From positions 1,984,001-2,048,000 of the forward strand of contig NZ_CP119520.1 of assembly GCF_029223865.1 (NCBI RefSeq): a DNA stretch of 64,000 bases, read 5' to 3'. The stretch's first letter is position 1. Every line of letters starts with the position of its first letter. Origin of the DNA: Telluria mixta (lineage in GTDB: Bacteria; Pseudomonadota; Gammaproteobacteria; Burkholderiales; Burkholderiaceae_D). Below are positions 50,015 to 59,600 of the stretch, in pieces. Below the pieces are notes generated by a model that was not told where the DNA came from, did not search any database, and was given only the letters and a program-made list of their open reading frames with translations. A program made the position numbers and the translations under genes.

Positions 50015-51708
50015 GATTGCCTGAAACCTGGGTTGAAGCTCGGCTCGGTGACATACTCACGCGCCTCGATACGAAAGTTGATCCACAGACCTCTCAACTT
50101 GAAAGTCACTTCTATGTAGGGCTCGAGCATATTGAATCTCATACCGGAAGACTTCTTCGTGAAGTAGAAGAGGTCACAGAAGGCAGCAGCATTCTCAGCA
50201 TAAAAACAGCTTTCGAGGCTGGCGACATCTTGTATGGAAAATTGCGTCCGAATCTGAACAAGGTACACATGGCAACTCAGGATGGCATCTGCAGTACTGA
50301 TATCTGGGCGCTGAGAACTTCAGAAGCGGTCTTGCCAGATTTTGCTCTGCGCTACCTGCGGTCGCCCGTAATCTATGTGCGAGCGACCCAACTGGCCGCT
50401 GGCGCCAATCTGCCTCGCCTTTCAGCCGAGGCGTTTGATAGGTTTCCGATTCCACTTCCCACACTTCCCGAGCAGCAGCGCATCGTCGATGTGCTACAGC
50501 AGACGGAGGCAATAGCGAAACTACGGAGCACCTTCGACGAACTTCTCATCAGAACGAAACAACAATTGTTCGTTGAAATGTTTGGCGATCCAAGCCCTAA
50601 AATCAATACGCGCTGGCCAATAGCAAAGCTTGGAAAGTTTGTTACTATCGCGACGGGTGGAACACCATCCCGCGAGCAAGCAGATAATTACGGGCCTGCC
50701 CATGCTTGGGTAAAATCCACGGACCTTAAAGATAACTTGATCGCCGCTACCGAAGAACGGGTTTCAGACCTTGGCATTCAGCGCAGCAACGCCAAGCTCT
50801 ACCCGAAGCAGACAGTCATGTTGGCAATGTATGGGCAGGGACAAACGCGGGGGCGCACAGGGAAGCTGTTGGTCGATGCCGCATGTAATCAGGCGTGTGC
50901 CGCACTTCTACCAAGTGATGAACTGCTTCCGGACTATCTTTGGATTTGGCTGCAGCTCTCATACGATGCTGTAAGGGCACTTGGGCGCGGCGGCCAGCAA
51001 GAGAACCTTAATCTAGACATCATTCGCAGCATAGCGCTTCCGAAGCCGCCAATTCCACTCCAGCAAGAGTTCGCTAGACGTCTCGACAGTCTGCAGGAGT
51101 TATTCAAACTATCTCGAAAAGCTGCTGAAAGATTTTCCGCACTCCAGGAGGTGCTGCAAATAGAAGCGCTGACGGGCTATGTCACTGCCTCTTGGCGCGA
51201 AATGCATTCCGCCGAGATCGCCAAAGCAGTTCATACCCGAGATGCACTGCTGCGCGAACGGGGCGCAAAGATAGCGCTAGGCACAAATCCGGCAGCGACT
51301 GCCACGACACAAGCCGATCTCCCTGCTCGGCACTGGTTGCTGAACGAGCTTAGTGAATTCCAGCGCCAAGTGTTGGTAGCCTTCACCGAGTATTGCCAGC
51401 AAAGCGGCCAGCCATTACTGGTCGAAGTCCCGGAAGTTTTCGCCAGCTTCTGCGACGATCCGGCCGTGACTGAGCGCCTGCAAACTTTCGGCTCGTCGCA
51501 TGGCAACCGCATCCGCCGCTCGCTCAGTCAGTTGGCGGCGCTTGGCTTGATCACCAAGGTAACCTTGCCCAAGCAAGATCCTGAAAGTGGCAAACGTGAC
51601 TATCTCAAGGCCTTCCGGCCGCTGCGGCCCGACGAGTTCACGCGCCTCACCGATGTGCGGGCCCTGCGCAAGGCTTTGTCCTTTGGCGCTGATGGGGAGG
51701 CCGGATAA
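50011..51708 (+). CDS. hsdS: Type I restriction-modification specificity subunit
   Basis: 565 residues, larger than the typical ~400. Two target-recognition domains each end in a conserved helix: RFPIPLPTLPEQQRIVDVLQ (first) and IALPKPPIPLQQEFARRLDS (second). TRD2 starts at WPIAKLGKFVTIATGGTPSR. After residue ~395 a C-terminal extension of ~170 residues follows, containing a winged-helix-like part (NRIRRSLSQLAALGLITKVT). The extension is not needed for DNA recognition in classical HsdS and may contact the downstream ATPase. Stop and next start overlap (TAATG). Confidence 0.94.
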   Translation: MRLPETWVEARLGDILTRLDTKVDPQTSQLESHFYVGLEHIESHTGRLLREVEEVTEGSSILSIKTAFEAGDILYGKLRPNLNKVHMATQDGICSTDIWALRTSEAVLPDFALRYLRSPVIYVRATQLAAGANLPRLSAEAFDRFPIPLPTLPEQQRIVDVLQQTEAIAKLRSTFDELLIRTKQQLFVEMFGDPSPKINTRWPIAKLGKFVTIATGGTPSREQADNYGPAHAWVKSTDLKDNLIAATEERVSDLGIQRSNAKLYPKQTVMLAMYGQGQTRGRTGKLLVDAACNQACAALLPSDELLPDYLWIWLQLSYDAVRALGRGGQQENLNLDIIRSIALPKPPIPLQQEFARRLDSLQELFKLSRKAAERFSALQEVLQIEALTGYVTASWREMHSAEIAKAVHTRDALLRERGAKIALGTNPAATATTQADLPARHWLLNELSEFQRQVLVAFTEYCQQSGQPLLVEVPEVFASFCDDPAVTERLQTFGSSHGNRIRRSLSQLAALGLITKVTLPKQDPESGKRDYLKAFRPLRPDEFTRLTDVRALRKALSFGADGEAG

Positions 51709-53714
51709 TGCGCCTTCGCTATCTGCACCTGCGAAATTACCCGCCGATTTCGGACATCAAGCTGTGCTTCGCCAGCGGCTCGCCGCTGGCGCGTGAATGC
51801 GCCATTCGTTTTGTGGTGGGCGTGAACGGCAGTGGCAAGTCCAATCTGCTACGTGCTTTGTCCGAGGTGTTTCTGGCTCTGGCCGATGGGCGCCCTATCC
51901 CTTTTCCTGTTCAGCTTGTCTACGAGCTTGGTCATCGAGACTCACCCAGTTCTCGAACGTTGGTGCTGGATGGTTTGGAAGGCCGTCAATCTGCGAGCCT
52001 GTGGATCGCAGAAAGGTATGTATTTCCGGACGACGCGACGGCAGAGCATTTTGAGCAGGCATTGTTCTGCATTTCAACTGATTCCAGCGAGATTCCCACA
52101 GAGTTTCGTCCGTTGATTCGTAAAGGGCAGTGGCCGTCCGCTTCTGTAACACCTCAGGTCATTGCGCTACCCTCTGCCGTACTGGCATACACCACAGGCG
52201 ATCCACGCCCCTGGCGCTCGGTATGGAGCCGAAATCAGCAGGCCGATGGCTTGTTGGAAGCCGGCGACGACACTCAAGGAGATGAACGTCCTGCCGGTTG
52301 GACAGTAGCCCAGGAATATGCGTTGCAAGCGGCCCGGCAGGCAGGTCTTGAATTGGCCCGCCCCACCAAGAACGGCACAAGCCTTGAGATCAATACTTTC
52401 CGACGCCCCTTGCTGCTGGACGCCACGCTGCTCAAGTGTGCGCTGCTAGTCGTAACCCTACCGCAGTCCTTTGTTGAAGCAACCGATTATCGAGAACGCA
52501 CCGAAGTCGATTCCACGATGACGAATTTACGCTGCCGCGACAACAACAAGAATACCCTACAAGAACTGCTAGAGCGTGGCGGTTGGCATCACCTGGTGTC
52601 GATAGCCTTCCGATCGCGCTTGCAAACGGCGCAGTGGGACCAAAAGCTCTGTGAAACCGCGCACGACTGGTGGCTGTGCGCCAGCGAGGTGATTACAGAA
52701 CCCCACCCAGTAGAACGGCGTCGCACCTTGCTGTTTGACCTGAACGGTACTTTCGACGCGCAAAATATATCTTTTGTATCGTCCGTCCGTGATGAACTGC
52801 AAACCTGCGGCAGCCATGGCGAAGCTTTATGGGCCTTGCTGGGCGGCGCGAAGGATGCCAGTGCATTTGACCTATTTATCCGCCTGTTGGAACTGCATCA
52901 AATGGGATTGTTCGACGACGTGCTGCTGCGCTTACGTCGGCATGCCAAACCTGAGGCCTCAACCGGTGCCGCTCAGCGCGATATCGGCGTGCTGCGCTAC
53001 GAAGAGCTATCGGATGGAGAACAGATGTTTATGGGGCGAATGGCCTTATTACATTTGCTTAGTGGACGTCAGGACTCTTTGTTGCTGTTGGATGAGCCAG
53101 AGACTCATTTCAATGACCTTTGGAAGCGAGATGTGGTTTCAGTGGTTGATGATGCATTGGCGCATACAACGGCAGACGTACTGATTGCCACGCATGCGGC
53201 CTTGATGCTGACCGATGCATTGAAGGACGAATTGGTTGTACTGGAACGTAAATCACCTAAAGGCGATGCTGGTCCTGAAGAATCCGGTATTCGTACATTA
53301 GATGCTCAAACATATACTTTTGGCGCAACCGGAGATCATCCTTTGCGAGATGTTTTTGGCGCCCCAGACACCGTCGGCAAACGGGCTAGTCGATTGCTTG
53401 AAGTACTAATTGCAATGTCACAATTTCCGTCGGAGATGGACGCTCACTGGCGTGACCGATCACCCCTGAGTGATCAGTTGATCGACTGCGTCCTTGATGT
53501 AGCGCTGTTGACGGAAAAAGACCTGACCCGCAGCCAAGTGCAAGAATGCCTTGTTAGCTTTGAGCATTTCGCTGTTCACTTTGGCGCCGAACAACCGCTG
53601 ACCGTAAAGAGCATTCTGGAAACGTTTATTCGTCAGACCGGCCCAGGTTACTTTCAGGTCGAATTGAAGCGGGCATGGCGTCGCTTGATGGAAGGAACTG
53701 TCCATGCTCCATGA
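51708..53714 (+). CDS. Restriction-associated AAA/SMC-like ATPase
   Basis: 668 residues. A RecF/SMC/OLD-like ATPase: Walker A VVGVNGSGKSNLLRALSEVF (~residue 36-55), ABC-type signature YEELSDGEQMFMGRMALLHL (~432), Walker B LLLLDEPETHFNDLW (~458), and a His-containing ATHAALMLTDAL switch. No TOPRIM nuclease motif is seen at the C-terminus. It fits the AAA family annotated in some genomes as restriction system-associated. Start overlaps the hsdS stop by one base and its end overlaps the HNH gene by 11 bases, so it is one operon with hsdRMS. Related ATPase plus HNH pairs form Septu-type (PtuAB) defence. Confidence 0.88.
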   Translation: MRLRYLHLRNYPPISDIKLCFASGSPLARECAIRFVVGVNGSGKSNLLRALSEVFLALADGRPIPFPVQLVYELGHRDSPSSRTLVLDGLEGRQSASLWIAERYVFPDDATAEHFEQALFCISTDSSEIPTEFRPLIRKGQWPSASVTPQVIALPSAVLAYTTGDPRPWRSVWSRNQQADGLLEAGDDTQGDERPAGWTVAQEYALQAARQAGLELARPTKNGTSLEINTFRRPLLLDATLLKCALLVVTLPQSFVEATDYRERTEVDSTMTNLRCRDNNKNTLQELLERGGWHHLVSIAFRSRLQTAQWDQKLCETAHDWWLCASEVITEPHPVERRRTLLFDLNGTFDAQNISFVSSVRDELQTCGSHGEALWALLGGAKDASAFDLFIRLLELHQMGLFDDVLLRLRRHAKPEASTGAAQRDIGVLRYEELSDGEQMFMGRMALLHLLSGRQDSLLLLDEPETHFNDLWKRDVVSVVDDALAHTTADVLIATHAALMLTDALKDELVVLERKSPKGDAGPEESGIRTLDAQTYTFGATGDHPLRDVFGAPDTVGKRASRLLEVLIAMSQFPSEMDAHWRDRSPLSDQLIDCVLDVALLTEKDLTRSQVQECLVSFEHFAVHFGAEQPLTVKSILETFIRQTGPGYFQVELKRAWRRLMEGTVHAP

Positions 53715-54801
53715 GCGACGCTTACCTGAAGACTTGGCGCAAGACTTGGGCAGAGTGTATTCCGCCAAAATGCGCCTACTGAATTGGCTGCTACGCAGCC
53801 CTCCGCAGGCATTAGACGACAATACTCAACTGGTCCAGCAGTTCGGGAAGGCGCTCGGCAAGTGGCTCTGGGCGAGGATTCGTAAGCCCAAAACCCGCAC
53901 TGCCTTTGGCACGGCTGTTATGGCACTTGCTACTAAGGCGCGAGGAGATCCAGCGCAAGCCGTTTTGGTCGCTGACGCGATTACTCAAGATGCACAATTT
54001 CACCAACGCTGGAATATTGCAGGAAATGAACTTCTGTTCCCTCGCTTGCATCCGAATTGGTTGGAGTCCGTCAAGGACGTCGCGGTGCCGTTTTATGACT
54101 GGTTGGGTGGTATGGGATTCGAACCCGGACCGTTTTCCCTTACGGGCGACAGGATTGACCGAGCGACCGTGATGAAAGCATTTCGCCGTCATTCTCATGA
54201 TGTGTGCGGCTACTGCGATGGGCCCTTGGGTGAATTAGGTAGCGCATCTGAAGCTAATGATTGCGACCACTTTTTTCCAAAGTCTCAATGGCCTCATCTC
54301 GCCATCCACCCGGCAAATTTATTCTCCGCTTGCCAAGGTTGCAATTCGAGGTGGAAACTCGACAAAGTACCCATGGGTGATGCAGACGCTCAAGGCTTGA
54401 ACAACACCTATCACCCCATGTTAAGGCCAGGAGCGTCAGTGGTTGTGGTCAAAGCAACCGTATCAGCCGCGAGTGCGAGGCAGGTAGAAATTAAAATCAC
54501 CGACCCTTCCCTTCCCCGGCGAGCCGAAACCCTTGTGGCCACTCTGGATTTGGAAAGTAGGTGGACGAACTGGGTAAACAAGAAATTGGATCCATCAGTT
54601 TCCGTATTTGTCTCAAAATCCATTAGAGACCGGGGGCTCGGGCAGCAGCCGACTCCTGAATCTGTTCGAGAGCTGATCGAAGATGACATTGCTTGGAAGC
54701 GGGGAAGATTGGGCAAGGAGGAGCGCTGCATACGTGAGATTGCTGTACTGAAATGTATGCGCGACGATATATTGGATGAAGTTATCGCAGATCTGACGTA
54801 A
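53704..54801 (+). CDS. HNH endonuclease domain protein
   Basis: 365 residues. The middle holds a zinc-dependent HNH nuclease: CGYC (~167), NDCDHFFPKSQWPHLAIHP (~187, the DH of the active site) and NLFSACQGCNSRWK (~208, the Asn and second Cys pair). The N-terminal half is helical and the C-terminal part is unknown. It overlaps the ATPase gene by 11 bases and is last in the hsd operon. In Septu the HNH partner PtuB is activated by the ATPase PtuA; by analogy this protein could be the effector of an accessory anti-phage module. The length exceeds typical PtuB. Confidence 0.85.
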   Translation: MLHERRLPEDLAQDLGRVYSAKMRLLNWLLRSPPQALDDNTQLVQQFGKALGKWLWARIRKPKTRTAFGTAVMALATKARGDPAQAVLVADAITQDAQFHQRWNIAGNELLFPRLHPNWLESVKDVAVPFYDWLGGMGFEPGPFSLTGDRIDRATVMKAFRRHSHDVCGYCDGPLGELGSASEANDCDHFFPKSQWPHLAIHPANLFSACQGCNSRWKLDKVPMGDADAQGLNNTYHPMLRPGASVVVVKATVSAASARQVEIKITDPSLPRRAETLVATLDLESRWTNWVNKKLDPSVSVFVSKSIRDRGLGQQPTPESVRELIEDDIAWKRGRLGKEERCIREIAVLKCMRDDILDEVIADLT

Positions 54802-54963
54802 GGGATGGTGACGCCATCCTCAATCCGTCGTCCGTACTTGTCATTACCGGCAGCATCAAAGAGCAAAATCATGAATTGCAACTGTAGTACTAGCGCGTGT
54901 CATCACTACTCGGTGAACCGCCCCGAGTTTTGTAGAGGCTCCACTGTTTGAAAGAATGGAGTT

Positions 54964-55286
54964 ATGAAGAAGCAACCCAAGTATTTTCCTGAGGTCATTG
55001 AGCACGCCGTGCGCATAGTCAGCGAGGCTGCCAGCGAGTACAGCTCTCAATGGGCAGCCATCGAATCGATCGCCGCCAAGATCGACTGTACACCTAAAAC
55101 ACTAAGACGCTGGGTACGTCAGCAGGAGCGCGATACCGGCCAGCCCCAGGTCCCACCACCGCCGAAGACGAACGTAGCAAGGTGTTTAAGCGAGAAGTGC
55201 GTGAGTTGCGCAAGGCAAACGAGATCCTGCGTCTGGTGAGTGAATTCTTCGCCCAGGTGGAGCCCGACCGCTGCTTCAAGCCGTGA
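54964..55286 (+). pseudogene. IS3-family transposase orfA, frameshifted
   Basis: MKKQPKYFPEVIEHAVRIVS, KIDCTPKTLRRWVRQQERDT and then, after a frameshift near 55148, EDERSKVFKREVRELRKANE and ILRLVSEFFAQVEPDRCFKP. This is the helix-turn-helix and leucine-zipper protein of IS3 elements, broken by one indel. Confidence 0.8.
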
Positions 55287-55740
55287 GGGCGTTCATTGAC
55301 TAGTACCGTCATGCCTACGGTGTCGAACCGATCTGCAGGGTGGTGCAGGTCGCGCCGTCGGGCTACTTACGTTGTGCGGTGCAGCAGCGTAACCCGGCCT
55401 TGCGTTGTGCACGAGTCCAGCGCGAAGACGTGCTTAGCGTTGAGATCGAACGGGTCTGGCAGGCGAACATGCAGGTCTACGAGGCCGACAAAGTCTAGCG
55501 CCAGCTGCGGCGTGAGGGGGACCGAGTTGATCCACCGCCGCGCTCCTAGAAAACGCGTGAGGCCATTGAGCTAGCCACGCTCGAATGGGTGTCCTGATTC
55601 AACCATCATCGTTTGCTGAAACCGCTCGGCTATATACTGCCGGCTGAGGTTGAGGTTGAGGTTGAGGTTGAGGTTGAGGTTGAGGTTGAGGTTGAGGCAA
55701 ATTATTACGACCAGTTGAGCGGCCAAGCCATCCCGGCCTA
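55287..55740 (+). pseudogene. IS3-family transposase orfB remnant with hexanucleotide expansion
   Basis: Fragments read AYGVEPICRVVQVAPSGYLR, IERVWQANMQVYEADKV-stop-RQLRREG, then after a deletion AIELATLEWVS-stop-FNHHRLLKPLGYILPAEV. Two stops (TAG, TGA) sit where the family has Trp. Near the end the codons for the PPAEAE-type turn are replaced by a Val-Glu repeat made of TGAGGT units. The DDE core is mostly missing. Confidence 0.75.
55645..55697. repeat. Hexanucleotide microsatellite (TGAGGT)8 plus five bases
   Basis: Eight perfect TGAGGT units (55645-55692) and TGAGG. It lies inside the dead IS3 orfB and reads as Val-Glu repeats in the old frame. Confidence 0.95.
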
Positions 55741-55840
55741 ATTCACATAAACCGGCCTCTACGAAAGCCGGGCGGTTCACAATGTTTGTTCCGAGGTGAG
55801 CCGTACGGCCCAGGCCGCACGGCCGCATCGGGTGCCGTGG

Positions 55841-56053
55841 TCACAACACCATCGGCCCCCCGATGTTCCCTTTGAATATTTCCATGTTCAGCGAGAAATC
55901 GTCCACGGTGCCGGCGGTCCGGCCGTCGACCAGCACGCTGATCGCCCGGCCCCCACACACCCGCTTCATCTCTTCGCTCGACAGCGAGCGCACTCGCAAG
56001 CCGGCCGACGTCGTGTCGCCGAAGGCCAGGTCTTCGATAATCAATGTGTTCAT
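55841..56053 (-). CDS. Small peptide with a double-glycine leader (putative secreted peptide)
   Basis: 70 residues; start at 56053 preceded by GAGGAGAA. The sequence has the layout of a precursor cut after Gly-Gly: a 35-residue leader ending LSSEEMKRVCGG (the LSxxEL/M-xx-V-x-GG pattern) and a 35-residue core RAISVLVDGRTAGTVDDFSL followed by NMEIFKGNIGGPMVL. The core has no Cys. Exporters with C39 peptidase domains remove such leaders, and one is encoded about 6 kb to the right. No modification enzyme is seen. An alternative is an ordinary small cytosolic protein; the family is not recognised. Confidence 0.6.
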   Translation of the reverse strand: MNTLIIEDLAFGDTTSAGLRVRSLSSEEMKRVCGGRAISVLVDGRTAGTVDDFSLNMEIFKGNIGGPMVL

Positions 56054-56223
56054 GATGGTTCTCCTCGCATGGTTGAAAGTGGACGGCGCGCATGTCACGC
56101 GCCCATTTCAGGCTATGCAGGGAGCATGCCACCTGCACCATCGCGGGCAGGCCGGCATGTGCGGCGATTTGTGTTGGTTCAGGGCCAACAAATTGTCACG
56201 ACTGTTGGATTCGTGACGGCAGG

Positions 56224-56553
56224 TCAGTTCTTGCCGGACGATTTGGCCGCCACTTCGCGATACCGGGCTTCCATCTCGGCCAGGCCTATGCGGACTTGGA
56301 TGAGCTGGGTCTGCATGCGGATGCGCTCCACCTCTTGCTGCATGCCGGAGAATTCGACTTTCTCTTGCGGTACCCAGGTCCATTCTCCGGTCTTGCCGTT
56401 TGCGTTGCCGCGCGTGCACACGCGACCATTCAAGGCGGCGCCTTCGGAAAATTTCTGGTCCTGGTAAAAACAGTAGGATTGGTCGGCGGCCTTGGCGGGT
56501 ACGACGAAAACGGCCGTCAATGCGGCGGCCGTGATGATGAGCATCGATTTCAT
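56224..56553 (-). CDS. Small secreted protein, DUF1496-like
   Basis: 109 residues with a signal peptide (MKSMLIITAAALTAVFVVPA, cleavage near AKA-ADQ). The mature N-terminus CFYQDQKFSEGAALNGRVCT resembles the short DUF1496 motif (C-Y-x-G-x-x-Y-S-x-G), with the second Cys about 17 residues later. The C-terminal half is a charged helix (MQQEVERIRMQTQLIQVRIG). It follows the TonB receptor gene by 55 bases on the same strand. Function unknown. Confidence 0.65.
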   Translation of the reverse strand: MKSMLIITAAALTAVFVVPAKAADQSYCFYQDQKFSEGAALNGRVCTRGNANGKTGEWTWVPQEKVEFSGMQQEVERIRMQTQLIQVRIGLAEMEARYREVAAKSSGKN

Positions 56554-56574
56554 TGCATGCCTTCTTCAAGTAAT

Positions 56575-56600
56575 GCCGCGCCGGCTTAAACCGGCGCGGC
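56575..56600 (-). terminator. Hairpin after the TonB receptor gene
   Basis: Ten-pair perfect stem GCCGCGCCGG-cttaaa-CCGGCGCGGC. No good T-run follows on the minus strand, so it may only attenuate transcription into the small secreted protein gene. Confidence 0.5.
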
Positions 56601-56608
56601 ACGTCAGG

Positions 56609-59600
56609 TTAGAACATGTAGGTCGCCAGCATGCGGAAGCTGCGGCCCGGATCGAACCAGGCGCTGCCCATGTTGCCAGGCGTCTGCTGGGTCGTCTGCC
56701 TCGTCACGGTACGGGTCAGGTTGCTGGCATTGAAGCTGGCCGAGAAGTGGTCGGTGAAGCGGTAGCTGATACCCGCATCCCACTGGCCCACCGCCTCTTG
56801 CCAGATCGGCGTCGCAAAACCCACGTCACGCGGCTCGACGCCATTGGCGTCCTTACGCGCCGGATCGGCGCTGGTGCCGTTGGTGCTGTTGGCGGCATAG
56901 ATACCCGTCGCCAGCAGCGTGCGGTCACGCCAGCTGTAAGCCAGGCGCGCCGACACCGGACCGTGGTCATACATGAATGCCAGGTTTAACGCGCGCTTCG
57001 ACATGTACGGTAACGGCAAATCCTTGTACGGCAAACCGTTGGTGTCGCAACCGAACAGCAATACGGTACCCGACAGCTTGCCGGCCGGGCAATAATCCCC
57101 CTTGAACGGGTGATACAGTTGCTGCTTGCTGTCGATATAGGTGAAGTTCGAGGACACGCCGAAACCCTTTGCCCAGTCGGGCAGGCCATTCAAGCCAGGA
57201 AGGTTGTCGAGGTAGGTCATACCAGCCAGTTCGACGCCGCGCACCCGGGCCTTGGCTGCGTTGGCCGGCCCGGTGATCGTGAACTCCATGTCGTTGCCGG
57301 CCAGATCCTTATACGTCCTCGTATAGGTTTCCTTCAGGATGATGTCCTTGACCTGCTTGTAGAACACCGTGGCGGTCAGCGATTGTCCAGGATGCGGATA
57401 CCATTCCAGCGACACGTCGAAGTTGTTCGACTTGAGCGGCTTCAGATTCACGTTGCCGTCGTTATCGCCGGTGTAGGTGATCATGCTGATCTGCTTCGGA
57501 TCCTTGGGGTCGTTCGTCACGTTCTGATGCAGGGTGATGTACTCCTGCATCTGATCGAAGCCGGGACGGGAAATGCCTTTGGACAGCGCCAACCGCGACT
57601 GCAGCTTGTCCGTCAGGCTCATCTTCAGGTTCAGGCTGGGGATCACGTCGACATGACTGGCCTTCAGATCGAGCGGGTCGTTGACCTCGCCAAACCGGGG
57701 AACAGCCGGGTTGGTGGTCGCGCTGTAATTTGGCTTGAACACCGTGTAGCCATTGGCCGTCGTGCTGGTCCTGACCACGCGTACGCCCACATTGCCGTCC
57801 ACCGGATACTTCCAGTCGTCGAAGCCGAAGCGCAAGGTGCCGTGCAGGGCCTGGCTCCCTTCGCTGTGCTTGCTGACGTGGGCCGGATCGTTATCGTAGC
57901 CGGCCGGCTTCCAGTCATTGCCCATCGTCGAACAGTCGGTATTTTCTCCCTTGATCTTGTTGTTGTCCTGGCAGTTATATTGCAGCGCGGTCAACAGCTT
58001 CCGGTACGCGTCCGGATGATCATGGATCAACGCCTCGGTGGGCGCGATGATCGTCGGCGGCGCAGACATCCTGCCGTTGAAGAAGTTGGGGAACGTGTAC
58101 TGTTCGACGTTGCCCAGGGCCGCATACCGTGGATCGCTCAAATAGCCGAAGTTACTGCGCTGCCAGCCCAGATCGGAGACCTTCGGCAACTGCCCCGCCA
58201 CGTCGGTCGGACGCACGCCCCAGCTCTCGGAATAGGATTTCCAGCCCGTCCCGGCATTCTTGTCCTTGCGCGACGAGCGTTCCGTGATGCGCACGCCAAA
58301 GCGGAAATCGCGCAGTACCGGATGATCGAAGGTGTATTTGCCGTCCACTTTCCAGGCATACAGGTCTGCCTTTGCCTTGTTGACATCAGGCTGAGAAATA
58401 CCCCAGTAGTAGTTGCGAGGATCGGCCAGGAAAGCGCGGGCCTTGTCGTCGAAGAAGAACGAGGGCCGCGAGCCGGTCTCGTCGACGCCCATGCTCGGCA
58501 CGAAGGTGCCGAGGTTGATCATGCCGTAATTGCCGGAGTTGGTGGCATGAACCCATTGCAGATCGTTCTGGAACGACCAGCTTTCGTTGACCCGCCACTT
58601 GAAGTTCCAGGCCAGCTCGCGCGTGCGTCCACGCACTTCGCTGTAATTCCGCGTGATGTTCGTGCCGATGCCGCCATCCAGGAACTGGTTCGCGCCCTGG
58701 CCGCCGATCGGGTGGCTGAGTGTGCTCGACTGGAAGACGCCGTTGTTGTCGAACTTGGCGTTGCTAAACTTGAGCGTATAGGGATCTTCGGAGTCGCCGT
58801 AATTCGAGCCGGCAGTGATGCCGATACTGCTTTGAGAGTCCGTTTGATGGAAAGCGGAATCGAAGTACGTCAGCGCTGATTCCATCCCGTTGTTCTTCCA
58901 CTGCAACGCCCCATAGAAGCCCGTACGCTGGTTGTCACCGGTGTTGGTACCGTAGTTGACGCCGACCGGCACCCACGCCGTCTTGCCCGCGATGAGATCG
59001 CTCCTCGGGTAATAGACGGATTGGCCGATCGAATCGAAGCGGGTCCTGTTTTTGTTAACAGACAAATCCACCAGCACGCCGAATTCGCCCATGGACGTTT
59101 TCCAGCGGTTGGAATACAGGCCGGAGAAGCCCGGCGATTTGGTCTTGCCCAGCTCGGCATAACTGCCCGAGGCGCTCAGCGCGCCATACTGGCCCTTGGC
59201 GTCGAACGGCAGCCGCGTGCGCAGGTCGACCTGGCCGCTGACGCCGCCTTCGATCAGTTCGGCGGAGGGGTTCTTGTACACGTCCACGCCCGCCATCAGT
59301 TCCGGCGGCACGTCACCCCAGCTCAATTCACGTCCGGGCCAGCCGGCCGAGAAGGTTTCACGTCCGTTCAGCGTGGACGAACCCCAGGACAGGCCGCGCA
59401 CCTGGATGCCCGAACCTTCGACGTTGAATTCCAGGCCGGTCGCGGCCAGGCTGGCGCCCTGGCGCGAGCGGTTACGGTCCATGGTGACCCCGACCACCCG
59501 CTGCAGCACTTCGGTGATCGACTTGTCGGGCAACTTGCCGGCCTCGTCGGCCACCACCGAATCCACGATCAGGTCGGAATTCCGCTTGATCGCCGCCGCG

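Larger units (their letters stand above)
54914..55779 (+). mobile_element. Decayed IS3-family element with terminal inverted repeats
   Basis: Left end TGAACCGCCCCGAGTTTTGT (54914 on, continuing AGAGGCT) pairs imperfectly with the right end at 55754-55779 (complementary to GGCCTCTACG...GGGCGGTTCA). The 866 bases are shorter than a ~1.2 kb IS3 element, so the middle of orfB is deleted. No matching short target duplication was found. It closes the hsd island on the right and may have removed part of it. Confidence 0.75.

Noticed and set aside
54802..54913. Minus-strand scrap reading FDAAGNDKYGRRIEDG beside the IS3 end
   Set aside because: Only ~25 codons resemble a protein before it runs antisense into the HNH gene; too short to assign.
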